From Lasiosphaeris hirsuta (Eukaryota > Ascomycota > Sordariomycetes > Sordariales > Lasiosphaeriaceae): a stretch of 64,000 nucleotides of DNA. Position numbers and translations under genes: made by a program. The DNA is taken from the NCBI GenBank assembly GCA_030549175.1, contig JAUKUA010000003.1:4402001-4466000 (forward strand). Reading direction: 5' to 3'. Shown here one piece after another: positions 23,201-33,435 of the stretch (positions are counted from its first letter, which is position 1; every line of letters begins with the position of its first letter). The notes beneath the pieces were generated by a model. The model did not search any database. It had not been told where the DNA came from and saw only the letters and a program-made list of their open reading frames with translations.

Positions 23201-24123
23201 ATGTCAAAAGAGAGCGGCACCCAGATGATGCTCGGCCCGCTCGCTTCGGTCCGGAGGTTGAGGAGAAGCTCCGCCGAGCAATCGGAGCCGTCTCCGAGAT
23301 CAAGGAAGAGCTTGAGGTCCTCCTCCGTAGCTCTCAGCCGGATCACCCATTTCAGCAAGATCAGCCCCTAGACCAGCCCCGAGACCGGCCCTATTACTCT
23401 AGTGACGGCTCTCCACCTCCTTCTGCTAGAACCCGTCCCACCCATCACCGCAACCACCGCCTACCACCGCCCCCACCACCACTCGTGGAGCGCTTGCCGC
23501 TCCCAGACCACCGCCGTCACCACCCGCCGCCCCCAGGCCCTCGACAGCCGGACTTTGGCCCGCACCATCGCTTCGACCCGCCTCAGCGTTTTGATCGTTT
23601 CAACCCCCCTCACCCTTCTCGTGGCCCAAACATCCCCTTCCCTCAACCGCCGGAGCGCGGCCGCTTCCAGGGATACGGGTCCGACAATGGACTACCGAGC
23701 GACTCAGACGAAGATGCGCTGAGCAGCCTGGAGTCTATCTCAGATATATCGGAGCGGGACCTGGACTACATGATGGCCGACAGTGCACGACGAAATGACC
23801 TGGGGCCGCCTGGGCGTCCGATGCCGCCGATGCCTATGGGCCACCACAACAATAACCGCTTCGACCGGGATTCCGACGCCGAGTTTGAGCGGGATCCGTG
23901 GAATGCTGTCGCTGTCGTCGGGTTGAAGGTGTATTATCGGGTTGCCGAGGGGGACCAGGAGGAGGAGATTGTAAAGCTGAGGGTGGTAAGGCCGAACCCG
24001 TATGATTTTAGTGATGACGAGGAAATGAAGAAGGATGAGGAGAAGGAGGAGGGAGGGGAGGAGAAAGATGAGGCGAAAGTGTTAGATTTGGACGACAGTG
24101 CGAAGGACGCTACGACTGGGTAG
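20240..24123 (+). CDS. Calpain-like cysteine protease with long charged C-terminal extension
   Basis: Exons 20240-20402, 20521-21729 and 21794-24123 give 1,233 residues; introns are 118 and 64 nt with GTAAGT donors. The catalytic triad is intact: Cys236 in DGDCWLMAAL, His426 in VELHAYSVM and Asn446 in LLKNPWGKTEWKG. A C2-like/domain III beta region follows (WTTLAVPWTLEYHDTKF, YRFKLGFRVHKAG, SANLELELEAGEY). From about residue 650 the chain becomes K/R/E-rich (with two copies of EAEEKEPDRK), then acidic and Ser/Thr-rich, then Pro/His-rich. It ends with an ordered-looking segment (WNAVAVVGLKVYYRVAEGDQ) and an acidic tail. Calpains cut substrates at limited sites, usually in the cytosol and often under Ca2+ control. 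No EF-hands are seen, and it lacks the architecture I associate with PalB/Rim13. The substrate is unknown. Confidence 0.88.
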
Positions 24124-24425
24124 TCTGACCTTTTTTCTGCCGATGCTTTATTTTCTGGATACCCTCTTGCTTGAGATCGCGAGGGCTAGCTTGGGGTATG
24201 TATTGGTGGACTTGATTAGCGGGTGGGATGATAATTCTGAGCTTTAAGCGGTCAACTTCATTTGGCCTTGAGTATCACGAGAATATGGCTGCCCCTTCTC
24301 ATCCCATAACTCCTGTTTCCGTCGTTCCTTCCGTGACTGTAAACCCAGTTGATTATGTACTTTCCTGGAACACATGTTTTGACCCGGGCCCACACTGTGA
24401 CAGAAAAAAGGACCGCACCCCAAAC
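24124..24425. other. Tail-to-tail intergenic
   Basis: Converging 3' ends of the calpain and Fta4 genes; nothing further recognised. Confidence 0.6.
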
Positions 24426-25207
24426 TCAAAACCTTTCTAAGAGTAGCCCAACCTTCCTTCTCTCATCTACCTCCACATCCTCCACCACCTCTATCGCATC
24501 CACAGGCACGTCCTGCTCGCGCAACTGACTCACACGTCCGCCGACGCGGGCTAGCAACATGCGCATGCGCTGCAGCTCGGCCTCGACCTCACCGTTGCGC
24601 GTCACGAGGTTCTCCTGGACGCCGGCGGCATCGTCAAACGGTGCCAAGAGCGCGCGCATTCGCTGCAGGCGGGCGACGCGCGCCGCGGCCTCGCTGCGCT
24701 GAGATGAAAGCGTCTGGAGTTGGGCGGCGAGGTCGGCGTAGCGGCTCGCCTCTAGGGGGTAGGCGGAGGCTTGCTGGGTGGAGATGGCGTCCCATGAGAG
24801 CGGGAGGGAGGTGATTGTGGCGGGGGAGGCTATCGGGAGTTAGTGGGGGCCTGTGGAAGGGGAGGAGAGTGGTTACCTAGGTCGGCGCCGATGGTCAAGC
24901 CCTCGATCGGGTCTTCATCGTCGTTGTCCCCCCCTTCGCTGGCTGCAACGGCCGCGTTCCAGTATAGCTGGTCAATCTGCTCGGCGACGTGGCGCGTGGC
25001 TTGAGGCGCGTAGGCACGGCGGGAATGTTGCTGGAGACGTTGGTTGAGCTTTAAAAGCGCGTCGTCGATCGCTTTCTCTGGTAGGCTCTCTTCGTGATTA
25101 TTGTTGGCGGCTCGCCAGGCCCGTGAAGGGGCAAGGGGCTGTGAGAGGAGACGCGTCTGAATTGAGAGGAAGTCTTGTTTGAGGGAGACGACGGTGGGTG
25201 GTGCCAT
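24426..25207 (-). CDS. fta4: Kinetochore protein Fta4 (Sim4/CCAN subunit, CENP-U type)
   Basis: Minus-strand exons 25207-24877 and 24829-24426 are joined through a 47-nt intron (GTAACC...GATAG) and give 244 residues. The start MAPPTVVSLKQDFLSIQTRL and the block PSRAWRAANN...LPEKAIDDALLKLNQRLQQ followed by YAPQATRHVAEQIDQLYWNA match what I recall of the fungal Fta4 family. The second exon is a long coiled-coil-prone helix (LAAQLQTLSSQRSEAAARVA, ENLVTRNGEVEAELQRM). Fta4 is part of the inner kinetochore Sim4/CCAN assembly at centromeres. An upstream in-frame start exists but adds residues without conserved character, so 25207 was chosen. It is divergent from the CIA84-like gene. Confidence 0.7.
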
Positions 25208-26002
25208 TTTAGGGGATTTAGCTATCTTATTGGGTTTTATTGCGAGATGTGATCTATTGACACAGAAAATGCGAATGTGCGATGAGCGTGATGTGAGGAT
25301 CATTTACAAGTGATTGAGAATCGGTGTTAGACGTGAGCTGTCAGTGGTTGAGCGTGCCAGAGTCTTAAGGGTTAGGGTTATTCCAAAATATCCTGAACTT
25401 GAACTACCTACGAACCATTGAAACAAGAGTCATTATCAGGCAGGGTAGCCTTTGGGAGCATTGGCAATATACTTCCAGTCCCTTCTTTGTTGTCTCGATC
25501 ACAGGGTGTCCTCCTAATTCATTTTTAATCTTAAAAAATACATCTACACCTGTCACAAAGCAGAGTTTTGGCCTGTACTGAATATCAACATATATTATGA
25601 ATAAACTGAAAGGTAAGAAATACTTGAACCATAGGCAAGAAGCTCACCATGTCCTTGACTCAACGCTGTACGGAATATATGCAGCAACTGAAGTGTCGAG
25701 CGTATCGGAAAATCATCGGGCTGAAGTGTGGACAAGCTCAAGCGAAGCTTGGGCCCCCTGAGCGACCCACCAGGGGCCGCTTGGATTGGCAGCTCAACAA
25801 CAAATCGAGGTCATCAATCGAAAAGCTCGTGCTCAGGATCCCAATTGCCACAGAACTGAACCGCTGCCACTCCCCACCACTGCGACAGCAATTGGCCTCC
25901 CAACATGTACCGGTGCGTTCAACATGGGCATCGTGCAGCTTGTCGATTGCTAACTCGCATCTCCACCCCCAGGACTGGCTCCAACTAGCTCTACCTCCCA
26001 CG
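25208..26002. other. Divergent promoter region with a telobox-like motif
   Basis: Bases 25368-25380 read AGGGTTAGGGTTA, two telomere-type repeats, 160 bases upstream of the Fta4 ATG. The frame of the downstream gene stays open back to about 25649, but the mitochondrial-type start at 26003 is preferred. Confidence 0.5.
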
Positions 26003-28462
26003 ATGCGGTCGCAGTTGACGCGCAATGTCTACCGTCGACTGCTTGCTGGCCATGGCCCTCTCAGGCCCTGTCCAGCTGGAGCCGCTCGTTGCCTTGCCGA
26101 ATGCCGCGCCCACTCACTCCCCCAGCTAGTCGTCCGCCAACCCGAGCGGAGGACCTTCCTCAATGTCTTCCAGGCGCCCCCCCGCGAGGTCAAGGAGGCC
26201 GAGATCGAGCCCGGCTACGAGACCCTGCTCCAGTTTCGGAGCATGGAAACCGAGAATGCTCGCCCGCCCAATCGAGCTGGCTTAGTTAAGGGCCTGAGGC
26301 AGTTCGTCCGCTTCAAGCAGGAATCCAGCAAGCCCTTCAATACCACCCAGGCCTTCCTCGTCACCCGCCTCTTGCGCCATCTCATCGAGACATCCCCCGA
26401 GGATGACGTTCCCGAGAACGACCTCACCCGCGATGATCTGCGGAAGACTCTGGAAGCGACACTCAATGCTCCAGCAAGGACAGCAAACGCCCACGATTAT
26501 GTCGAGCTCTCCAAGATGCTGTATGAGGAACTGAAGCTGAGAGACGAGGAGTCGCCCGATATCAGCGCAGAGGGAGGGCGGCGGGACAACTTTGAATTGC
26601 TACTAATGGCTCTCACAAAGTACGGGGCTGCTATGGAGGCGGTGCAACGTCTCGACGAGCACTGGCCTACATTGCTTGATGAACGCGGTATCTTAAAAAA
26701 CGAGCAACACTTGTGGAAATGGACCTTGGCTTTACAGGGCCTGGCCAGGGAAGGGAAAGAAAATGAGCTCCTCGAAGAATTGCGGAAAGCGGAGGCGGCA
26801 GGTGCAAAGTTTGTGCCCGCAGTCCACAAGGTTCTGGTCACCTTCTTCGCGGGACAGGACAAGGTCAAGGAGACGAAGCAATGGTTTGAAAAGCCACTTC
26901 ACCAAAATCAACCGCCAGAGGTAGACACCTACACAGCGATGATAAGGTTTTCCGTGCGAAATAACCAGCAGAAGTGGAGTCAGCCTATTGTCGAGAAGCT
27001 GATGAGCTCCCAACCGACCAAGCCCGTGTGGGACGTCTTATGCTATTGGGCTGTACTGGCTATGGACAGGGGGGTTGAGGACGTCAAAGGGATTTTGACG
27101 ACCATGAAGCAGGAGGGCTGCAAGCCAGACTCTCGCACTCTCAGTCGCCTGCTCAAAGCTGCTATCGACAAGAGGAACCCCCACCTCGCCGAAGCGTTTC
27201 TATCTGTCGGCAGTGACCTGGGCATCAAGCGAGTGCCGGCCCATTTCATTCTCCAAATGCACTGGCAACTTGACGCCAATGACTTGAGCGGAGCGCACAC
27301 CACATATCAAAAACTCCGAAATCACGACGGATTCAGTCAAAACAACATGTGTGCCGGTATCTTGAACAAGTATCTCCGCCTGCTGAGTACTGCCGAGACG
27401 CTAGATATTGAGAGGATCCTAGATGTCACGGCTGAGCTCGAACAACACCGTATAGTCCTTGACCCTGATACAGTTGTCGCCCTCGTCCTAGTGTTTTTGC
27501 ACTTCGACAAGCAGCACGACGTGGTCGACACCCTTTCACTGCACACCGTCTTGTACAGCCTCGAAGAGCGCGCCAAGGTGAGCTCGGCCATGGTCGAGTA
27601 CTGCCTCAACCCGAAGACGAGTACGGCGCGCGTTTGGGATGCATACTCGCTGCTTCGCCAGTTCTTCCCCGAGCTGGAACCCGAACGACGCGTACGGCTG
27701 ATGGAGAGCTTCTTTAAGCGCAAGCGCCCCGACATGGCGTGCTACATTTTTGGCCATATGCGCTCACACGGCAACCCGGCCAAGCGGCCGACGGCTGACA
27801 TGTACGTGCGTTGTCTCGAGGGGCTTGGCCGTTATTCGGACAGTGAGAGCACGCGTATGATGCACAATATGCTGAAGATGGACACGACGGTGCCTATGAA
27901 CACCCGCATGTGGAATGCGCTCATGATTGCGTACCGCGGGGCCGGCGATATCTCGACAGCGCTCGAGTTTTGGGGTGAGATTACGAACTCGGCCGAAGGC
28001 CCGTCGTATAACAGTTTGGCTATTGTGTTTTGGGTGTGCGAAGACATCAAGGTCCGTGACAACACGGCACGTACCGTGTGGCAGAAGATCCAGCGCATGG
28101 ATCTCGACGTACCGTCTCACGTTCACTGGGCGTATTGCGGCGCTCTCGCGGGCCAGGGCAATGTCGATGAGGTCAAGCGAGTGATACAAGGCATGGAGGC
28201 GAGTGTAGGATATGGACCTGGACATATGACGTGGGTTTTCTCTCTCTTTCGAACAAGTGACCTCAGCTCGTGTGCTAATTGTTGGCAATGTAGGCTTGGC
28301 GTGACATATAACGCCCTCCCTGGAGAGAGGAGGAAGAAGATGTTTGAGGACTGGGCAAAGCAGGAATACCCAGAGATATGGGCACGTCTCGAGACGACCA
28401 AGGGACGCACGAAGACGATGACGGGCAGCAAGTTCCATATCACTAGAGACATGATGGCATGA
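26003..28462 (+). CDS. cia84: Mitochondrial PPR protein, CIA84-like complex I assembly factor
   Basis: Exons 26003-28230 and 28294-28462 give 798 residues. The start MRSQLTRNVYRRLLAGH is Arg-rich, lacks acidic residues and looks like a mitochondrial presequence, which decided the start. After RRTFLNVFQAPPREVKEAEI the chain has the helical repeat character of pentatricopeptide proteins (TYTAMIRFSVRNNQQKWSQP, TMKQEGCKPDSRTLSRLLKA, TRMWNALMIAYRGAGDISTA). The front block (PPREV...EPGYETLLQFRS...RPPNRAGLVKGLRQF...NTTQAFL) resembles Neurospora CIA84, which associates transiently with a complex I membrane-arm intermediate. The 63-nt intron (GTGGGT...CTAATT...TGTAG) is in phase and free of stops. A different fungal mitochondrial PPR protein remains possible. 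Confidence 0.7.
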   Translation: MRSQLTRNVYRRLLAGHGPLRPCPAGAARCLAECRAHSLPQLVVRQPERRTFLNVFQAPPREVKEAEIEPGYETLLQFRSMETENARPPNRAGLVKGLRQFVRFKQESSKPFNTTQAFLVTRLLRHLIETSPEDDVPENDLTRDDLRKTLEATLNAPARTANAHDYVELSKMLYEELKLRDEESPDISAEGGRRDNFELLLMALTKYGAAMEAVQRLDEHWPTLLDERGILKNEQHLWKWTLALQGLAREGKENELLEELRKAEAAGAKFVPAVHKVLVTFFAGQDKVKETKQWFEKPLHQNQPPEVDTYTAMIRFSVRNNQQKWSQPIVEKLMSSQPTKPVWDVLCYWAVLAMDRGVEDVKGILTTMKQEGCKPDSRTLSRLLKAAIDKRNPHLAEAFLSVGSDLGIKRVPAHFILQMHWQLDANDLSGAHTTYQKLRNHDGFSQNNMCAGILNKYLRLLSTAETLDIERILDVTAELEQHRIVLDPDTVVALVLVFLHFDKQHDVVDTLSLHTVLYSLEERAKVSSAMVEYCLNPKTSTARVWDAYSLLRQFFPELEPERRVRLMESFFKRKRPDMACYIFGHMRSHGNPAKRPTADMYVRCLEGLGRYSDSESTRMMHNMLKMDTTVPMNTRMWNALMIAYRGAGDISTALEFWGEITNSAEGPSYNSLAIVFWVCEDIKVRDNTARTVWQKIQRMDLDVPSHVHWAYCGALAGQGNVDEVKRVIQGMEASVGYGPGHMTWVFSLFRTSDLSSCANCWQCRLGVTYNALPGERRKKMFEDWAKQEYPEIWARLETTKGRTKTMTGSKFHITRDMMA

Positions 28463-28665
28463 TCTGGAACTAGCATATATACACACATATGTACCACTTT
28501 GTATTTTTTGTGCATGACTGTGTAGGAATTTGTTGAAGATTGTGCCCCAGCGGCTATCCCTTGTATTGTTGTACAATTACGTCTACAGGGGCGGCGGGTG
28601 GCCGATTTGTTGGTATCTATACGGTACAAGAAAATTATGCCTTAATCCTAACGGCCCAGAGCTAG

Positions 28666-29493
28666 CTAGAGTCTCGGCGCAGAAGAGGATGGGTGGAGAG
28701 ACGTGGAAGGAACACCGCCCCTTCTGTGAAGGAGTAGCTGCGGGTGCTTGTGCACACTGGGATGAAGGCCGAGGGCGATAGCCCTCCGGATGGCCTTGGC
28801 CATCTTGCGCTGGTTAACAGGCCGAAGACCCGACTCCTTGCGGTTCATGATGCGGCCGAAGGGGGTAATGAATTCGGAAATGAGAGCCATGTTCTGTATC
28901 CTGTGTCAGTATTGGGGCTCTCTCTACTCCCCCTTCTCTCCAGACAGTATTATTTACCCTGTAGTTGTCCAGCGGGTTGAACCCCAGCAGGTCGACCGCA
29001 TCGCCCTGGCTCTCATTCCACAGCTTCCACCGCCGCATCTCGACGGGGCTCAGGTCGCGCGGCGCGTACACGTCGCCCTTCTTCCATCGCCGCGCAATCA
29101 TCTTCATGTAGCTGTCCGTCTCGTGCAACTGCGCCATATCCTTGATTGCCGCCCGGTCGCCGTCACCTTGGCGCGACCGGTGTTGCCCCGTTGGCATGTA
29201 GTCGCGGAGCACTTCGTTGGACGAGGGGCGTGGACCTCCGTCGCCGAGGCTGGTCAAGCGGCCGGCCGGTGTGGACCTGGAGTTGGAGTTGGGGAGGTTG
29301 CGGACTGCGAGGGGAGGAGTCAGTTTTTTTGTTTTTTTTTTGGTTGCGATTTGGGGAGGGGGGATGGGGGTTTGTTCGTACGGGCGGCGGCTGGAGAGGT
29401 TGTTGAGATGGAGAGCCTCTGCAGCGGTGCTGGGCGGGAGACGACGGTCTGCGCTTGGCGCAGCGCCGACGAGAGCCATTGCCGTGATGACAT
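28666..29493 (-). CDS. RSM18: Mitochondrial small-subunit ribosomal protein bS18m (Rsm18)
   Basis: Minus-strand exons 29493-29382, 29304-28958 and 28893-28666 give 228 residues; introns are 77 and 64 nt. The N terminus (MSSRQWLSSALRQAQTVVSR...LSISTTSPAAA) is a typical mitochondrial presequence. The conserved S18 core spans the exon 2-3 junction: VYAPRDLSPVEMRRWK, LLGFNPLDNYRN, FITPFGRIMNRKESGLRPVN, QRKMAKAIRRAIALGLHPSV. S18 binds 16S-type mt-rRNA in the platform of the mitochondrial small subunit. The 35-residue tail after the core (HKHPQLLLHRRGG...) is an extension with no obvious domain. The upstream in-frame ATG at 29583 was not used because the 29493 start gives a cleaner targeting sequence. 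Confidence 0.92.
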
Positions 29494-29830
29494 GATGGCG
29501 GGAAGTTGTGGATGTTGGACTGGCTGGTTTGAGAGCTGTTCGTCGTGTCGGGGCGGTCTCTCGAATTCGGCGATGCTTGGCACGGCGGGCAGCTCCTCAG
29601 AAGATCGATTGGCAACTTTTTGGCGGAATATCCATGTTCCTTTGGACGTTGTCGGATTGGCGGATGGATGGATCCACTTTTATTTCGGCTTGCCTGCAGT
29701 TGGTGTTAAGGGGTCATCAACGACGCTAGGCTTGTCGCAGCACATTTGGATATTCCATCCTCCACACACCAAAATCCGTTCTCCTCCACAGAGAGATTCA
29801 GCGGAGCTGTTTTCATCAATTTAATTACCA
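29494..29830. other. Intergenic before tRNA-Gly
   Basis: RSM18 promoter region and the 5' flank of the tRNA gene; no further feature recognised. Confidence 0.5.
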
Positions 29831-29914
29831 GCGCTAGTGGTTTAGTGGTAAAATCCATCGTTGCCATAAAACAGCATCATCGATGGGCCCCGCGTTCGAT
29901 TCGCGGCTAGCGCA
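29831..29914 (+). tRNA. tRNA-Gly(GCC) with a 13-base intron
   Basis: The acceptor stem GCGCTAG (29831-29837) pairs with CTAGCGC (29907-29913), with discriminator A at 29914. The D arm contains GGTTTAGTGGTAAAA. The anticodon stem CATCG/CGATG encloses the loop TTGCCA-T with anticodon GCC. A 13-base intron (about 29867-29879) lies one base 3' of the anticodon, the canonical position for eukaryotic nuclear tRNA introns. The T arm is CCGCG-TTCGATT-CGCGG (29890-29906). All stems pair, so the gene looks functional. Confidence 0.95.
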
Positions 29915-30279
29915 ATGCTTTACACCGATTCGTGCCTTCACTTTTGCACAGCTTCTCTATTTTTTTATTCTCATGATTTCTCACGGTACTCAATTCAACA
30001 TGTTGATCTAGCATGTATCCCACTCATCCAGATGCCTGCCCACACGGACCAGTGTCCACGACCCCAACCCCTTTATCCATAAACCCTATGGTACATGCCT
30101 TTCCTTTCGTTTCCATAGATAGGCCTGCCTCCCCGTCATCACAATAAGGCCTCATACATCCGGATCAAACACATAAAGGACTGCCGATGAGCCCTTGCTT
30201 CAAAACATTAGGGCCTGAAATGCACTCATTCAACTCCTCCCGAGTTCTGTTCAACACCTTGGAGGTTCTCTCCAACTCC
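29915..30279. other. Intergenic between tRNA-Gly and ATG7
   Basis: A TTTT run near 29942 may end the tRNA transcript. The rest is the ATG7 3' region. Confidence 0.5.
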
Positions 30280-32521
30280 TCAAAGCATAATCCCCTCTCC
30301 CTCTTCCTCCACATCCTCCTCCTCACTCCACTCCACCTCTGCCGCGGCCAGTTCCGCCTTCCTCTGCACCTCGGCCAGCCCACTCAGCTCAGCGACATAG
30401 TCGCGGCTCTCGAGAGCCTTCTTGACAAAGTCCCAACCACTCTCCCGGTACGCCGCAAGGATGGGCTGACTGCAGGCACTGCACTGCGGGTATGACGTAC
30501 CGCGGATGACCATGTTCTGGAATGTGGAAAGGAAGCCGCGAATCTGATGGGGCACGATGCCCAGGGCGTGGTCAGGCGGATCCCGCTCATAATCTGAGTT
30601 TGCTGCCGCACGAGGCGCCGGCGCGTGCTGCTTCTTGGGGTGCTGCAGAATGCTAGCAAGGAGCTCGACAAGGAGTGCGGAAGCGATTGCAGCCACACCC
30701 GGGCGGGTAACAGTGCACTGCTGGTCAAGGGTTTGGTCTTTCATCGACTGCAGTCTGTTAGTAACGGCCTCTGCTAAGATGATTAGGGTACTCACGTCAG
30801 CAGCAACGACGACGTCATTGCAGAAATAACACCCGAGAGTATCTTCACTGCCGTCCTTCGGCAATGCGCCATGTCGCATAACAACGTATGTGTCGAACCC
30901 CAGCGCCGCATTCATCACGATCTTGTTTCCAGCCTTTCCCATCAGAGTAGGCAGCCACCTAGACTCACGGGTATCCATGAGTAAAAATATGGCGTCATGT
31001 GAGTCCACCAGCTCCTGCAACTTGTCAAAGTCCGCCCTCACTTTCTTCTCATCCATGAAAGGATGGCCAAGCATGGGCACTGACAAGACGTGGCCCTCTG
31101 TCTCGACGCCGGGATATATCAACTTGAGTGCCTCCGCCGCCTGGGTGGCTTTGGCCTTGCCTCCGTCAAGGCAGTCCTCAAATGTGAACAGCGGCTGCCG
31201 GACGGGATTCGAAAAGGAAACAGAGCCGTAATCGACGAATGTGATCTTGCGAACGCCCCAACCCATCAGATTCCGGGACACATAACTTCCCAGTGTGCCG
31301 GCACCTAGCAGGAGGCATTTTGTGTTTTTCAGGGCGTCAAGATCGAGGTTTGGAGAGAGGCGCCACTTCATCAACTTCAGGTTCAAATCAACAGCCTGGT
31401 CGGCCAGACGGGTGGGATCCATGTACTCCGCCAGGTTAGCGACCCGAGCCCGCAGATCTCCACCGAGGTTCCTCTCCCATCCAGTAACCTTGGGCATTTC
31501 GGGCAATTCCATGCTCCCGACCTGGTCCATAGCCAGGGGGAGAATGATGCTTCGTGCCTCGTGTCTCTTTGACTGGGTGTCTCGGTAACAGAGAATCCGG
31601 GCCTCCCTCAGCTTGTATCTATGCCGGATCAGGATCAGGAGATTTCGAAGCGGCCAAGACGGATACTCTGGGTAGCTGGAAGGATCGACAAATGAGACAT
31701 ATCGGTCTCCCTCAGCAGCATCATTAAAGAAGCCTGTTTCGAAGTCTCGGAGAGAGCCAATCTCCCATCGGTAACCAATCTCGGACGCAGGCTCATCAAG
31801 ATGCTGCTGGGTAGCATCTTCTCCACGAACCTTCTTTGCCAGGAAGAAGCCGTGCTCTCTGTTATCAACGCTGTATCGCCAAGTTCCTACACGCTCAACC
31901 AATGCCGTGCTTTCCTTGGAATCCAAGTAGCCGATCGGGCCAGTCCGCTTCCACTGTGGGTCTGAGTGAAGGGTAGGAAAAGCGAACCAGTAAGTAAACT
32001 TGTACTTCTTGAGGTCTGCAAAAGAGAGGATGTTGAAAGACGAGAGAAGTGAGGGGACGGAGTAAATTGTGCCATCCTGTATGGCGTCCCAGATCTGCCA
32101 GACGGTGAGTGTTAGTATGACACGAAAGTACCGCATAATCAAGGAAGTCACGAACTTGACGGCCAGCCTTGCGGATCATGGCGTTCTTATCAGTATTCTT
32201 GAACTCTTCAATAGTGTTCACATTTTTAATGAAGCCTTCAGCACGGCTCAGTCCAAGGGGCACACTTTGTTTGGTTAGTAACTCTGGTTTTCGTTATGCG
32301 TAACAAAGGTGGCTAGTCACTCACTGATTGCTAGTAAGTGCACTCCCGAGGATCTGCATCCTCGTGCTGGACTCGGGTTCCGCATGCGACCGCGGCTCAT
32401 ACAAGCCTAGCAGCGGTCTAGCAGAGTCATCAAGCTTGTCATGCTCGAGTTTTGAGGAGAAGAGAGCAGAATAGAATGGTAGTTCGATCTCCGAAGAGAA
32501 TGTTGCAAATCTGAGGGCCAT
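30280..32521 (-). CDS. ATG7: Autophagy E1-like activating enzyme Atg7
   Basis: Minus-strand exons 32521-32325, 32264-32156, 32094-30796 and 30747-30280 give 690 residues, a usual length for fungal Atg7. The N-terminal Atg7 domain runs from [20 protein letters not shown], with the conserved [20 protein letters not shown] near residues 70-95. The adenylation domain has the nucleotide-binding loop [20 protein letters not shown], the [18 protein letters not shown] strand and the zinc-type pairs CYFC and CSAC. The catalytic cysteine is Cys546 in [10 protein letters not shown]. The C-terminal tail is acidic ([15 protein letters not shown]). Atg7 activates Atg8 and Atg12 for transfer to Atg3 and Atg10 in the cytosol. 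Intron 3 (30795-30748, 48 nt) is in phase and stop-free, just before the catalytic cysteine. An array of diverged repeats lies upstream. Confidence 0.96.
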
Positions 32522-32529
32522 GTTGAGTC

Positions 32530-33435
32530 GGCTTTGTCAGGCAGCTGCGACACTCGATCTTAGTGTTGCCTGAGTGAATGCGGACTTCCAGAGGCCTTCC
32601 GGGAAGGAATTCGGTGATAGCTATGTGCAACAGCTATTTACTCGCCTCGATTGTGGAACCCGACTCTGTGACCGACTTAGTTGACTCAATTTGAGTATTG
32701 TTGTCTGAGCGAACGAGGGCTTCCAGAGGCAAATTCGGCGGCGGTTATGGGTAAACAACTATCCACGACTTTGCGACAACCTTGTGACTCACTTGGTGTC
32801 GCTGAGAGAATGCAGGCTTCCGGGCAGATTTCCGGGGCCAAAAGCTGTTCTGGGTCGTGACTTGCAGTGAACGGTTGAAAGGCTGAGCCAAGACTGTTCA
32901 GTGTTACCGGGGTGAACGCGGGCTTCCGACGGTCTCCAGCGGTGGAGATTTCAATAAAAAAGTTGCTCTGGATCGTGACTGCCGTGAACAATTTCTCAAC
33001 GGACCCAAGGTCTTTGGCGTGCTGTTCAGACGAAAGCGAATTTGCGGGGGCCTTCCGAAGATGGGTGCTCCTCGTCGCGACTTCCGTAGCTTATTGACGG
33101 AGCCCTGCGACTTTGAGGTGTTTCTGCGTGAACGCAGGCTTCGAGAAGCCTTGGTGGGGCGTAGGTTAGCGATGGCTATGTGCAGAAACAAGTCGCGACT
33201 ACTGTAGATGACTGGTAGACGAAGACTCTGTTGTTTTCTGAATGAATGCAGGCTTCCGGGTCTTCGGGGGCTGAAACTGTAGGAGCTGGTTCAGATCGCG
33301 ACTTCCGTAGTTTCTTGACGAAGCCCACAATTCTGAAGCCTCCCCGGATATAGGTCCGCGATAGCTATATGGAGAAGCTGGTCGCGACTGTCGTAGGCAA
33401 CTTATGGACCGAGTTCAACACTTCAAAGACCGCTC
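32530..33435. repeat. Array of about eight diverged 100-130-bp repeats upstream of ATG7
   Basis: A recurring block resembling GTGAATGCAGGCTTCCGG appears near 32573, 32706, 32807, 32912, 33128 and 33240, with a weaker copy near 33045. Between these blocks come recurring segments: GATAGCTATGTGCAACAGCT-like (32617, 32744, 33170, 33351) and GGTCGCGACTTCCGTAG-like (32855, 32970, 33085, 33190, 33295, 33380). The order is kept from unit to unit while the copies differ by substitutions and small indels, which indicates an old tandem array. It begins 9 bases beyond the ATG7 start codon, so it forms the leader and promoter of that gene. Confidence 0.75.

Noticed and set aside
30280..32151. Single long ATG7 exon including 30748-30795
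   Set aside because: The segment has donor, branch and acceptor sites, and its removal restores the family spacing before the catalytic cysteine.
32439..32991. Minus-strand frames upstream of ATG7
   Set aside because: They run through the diverged repeat array and only reflect repeated sequence.
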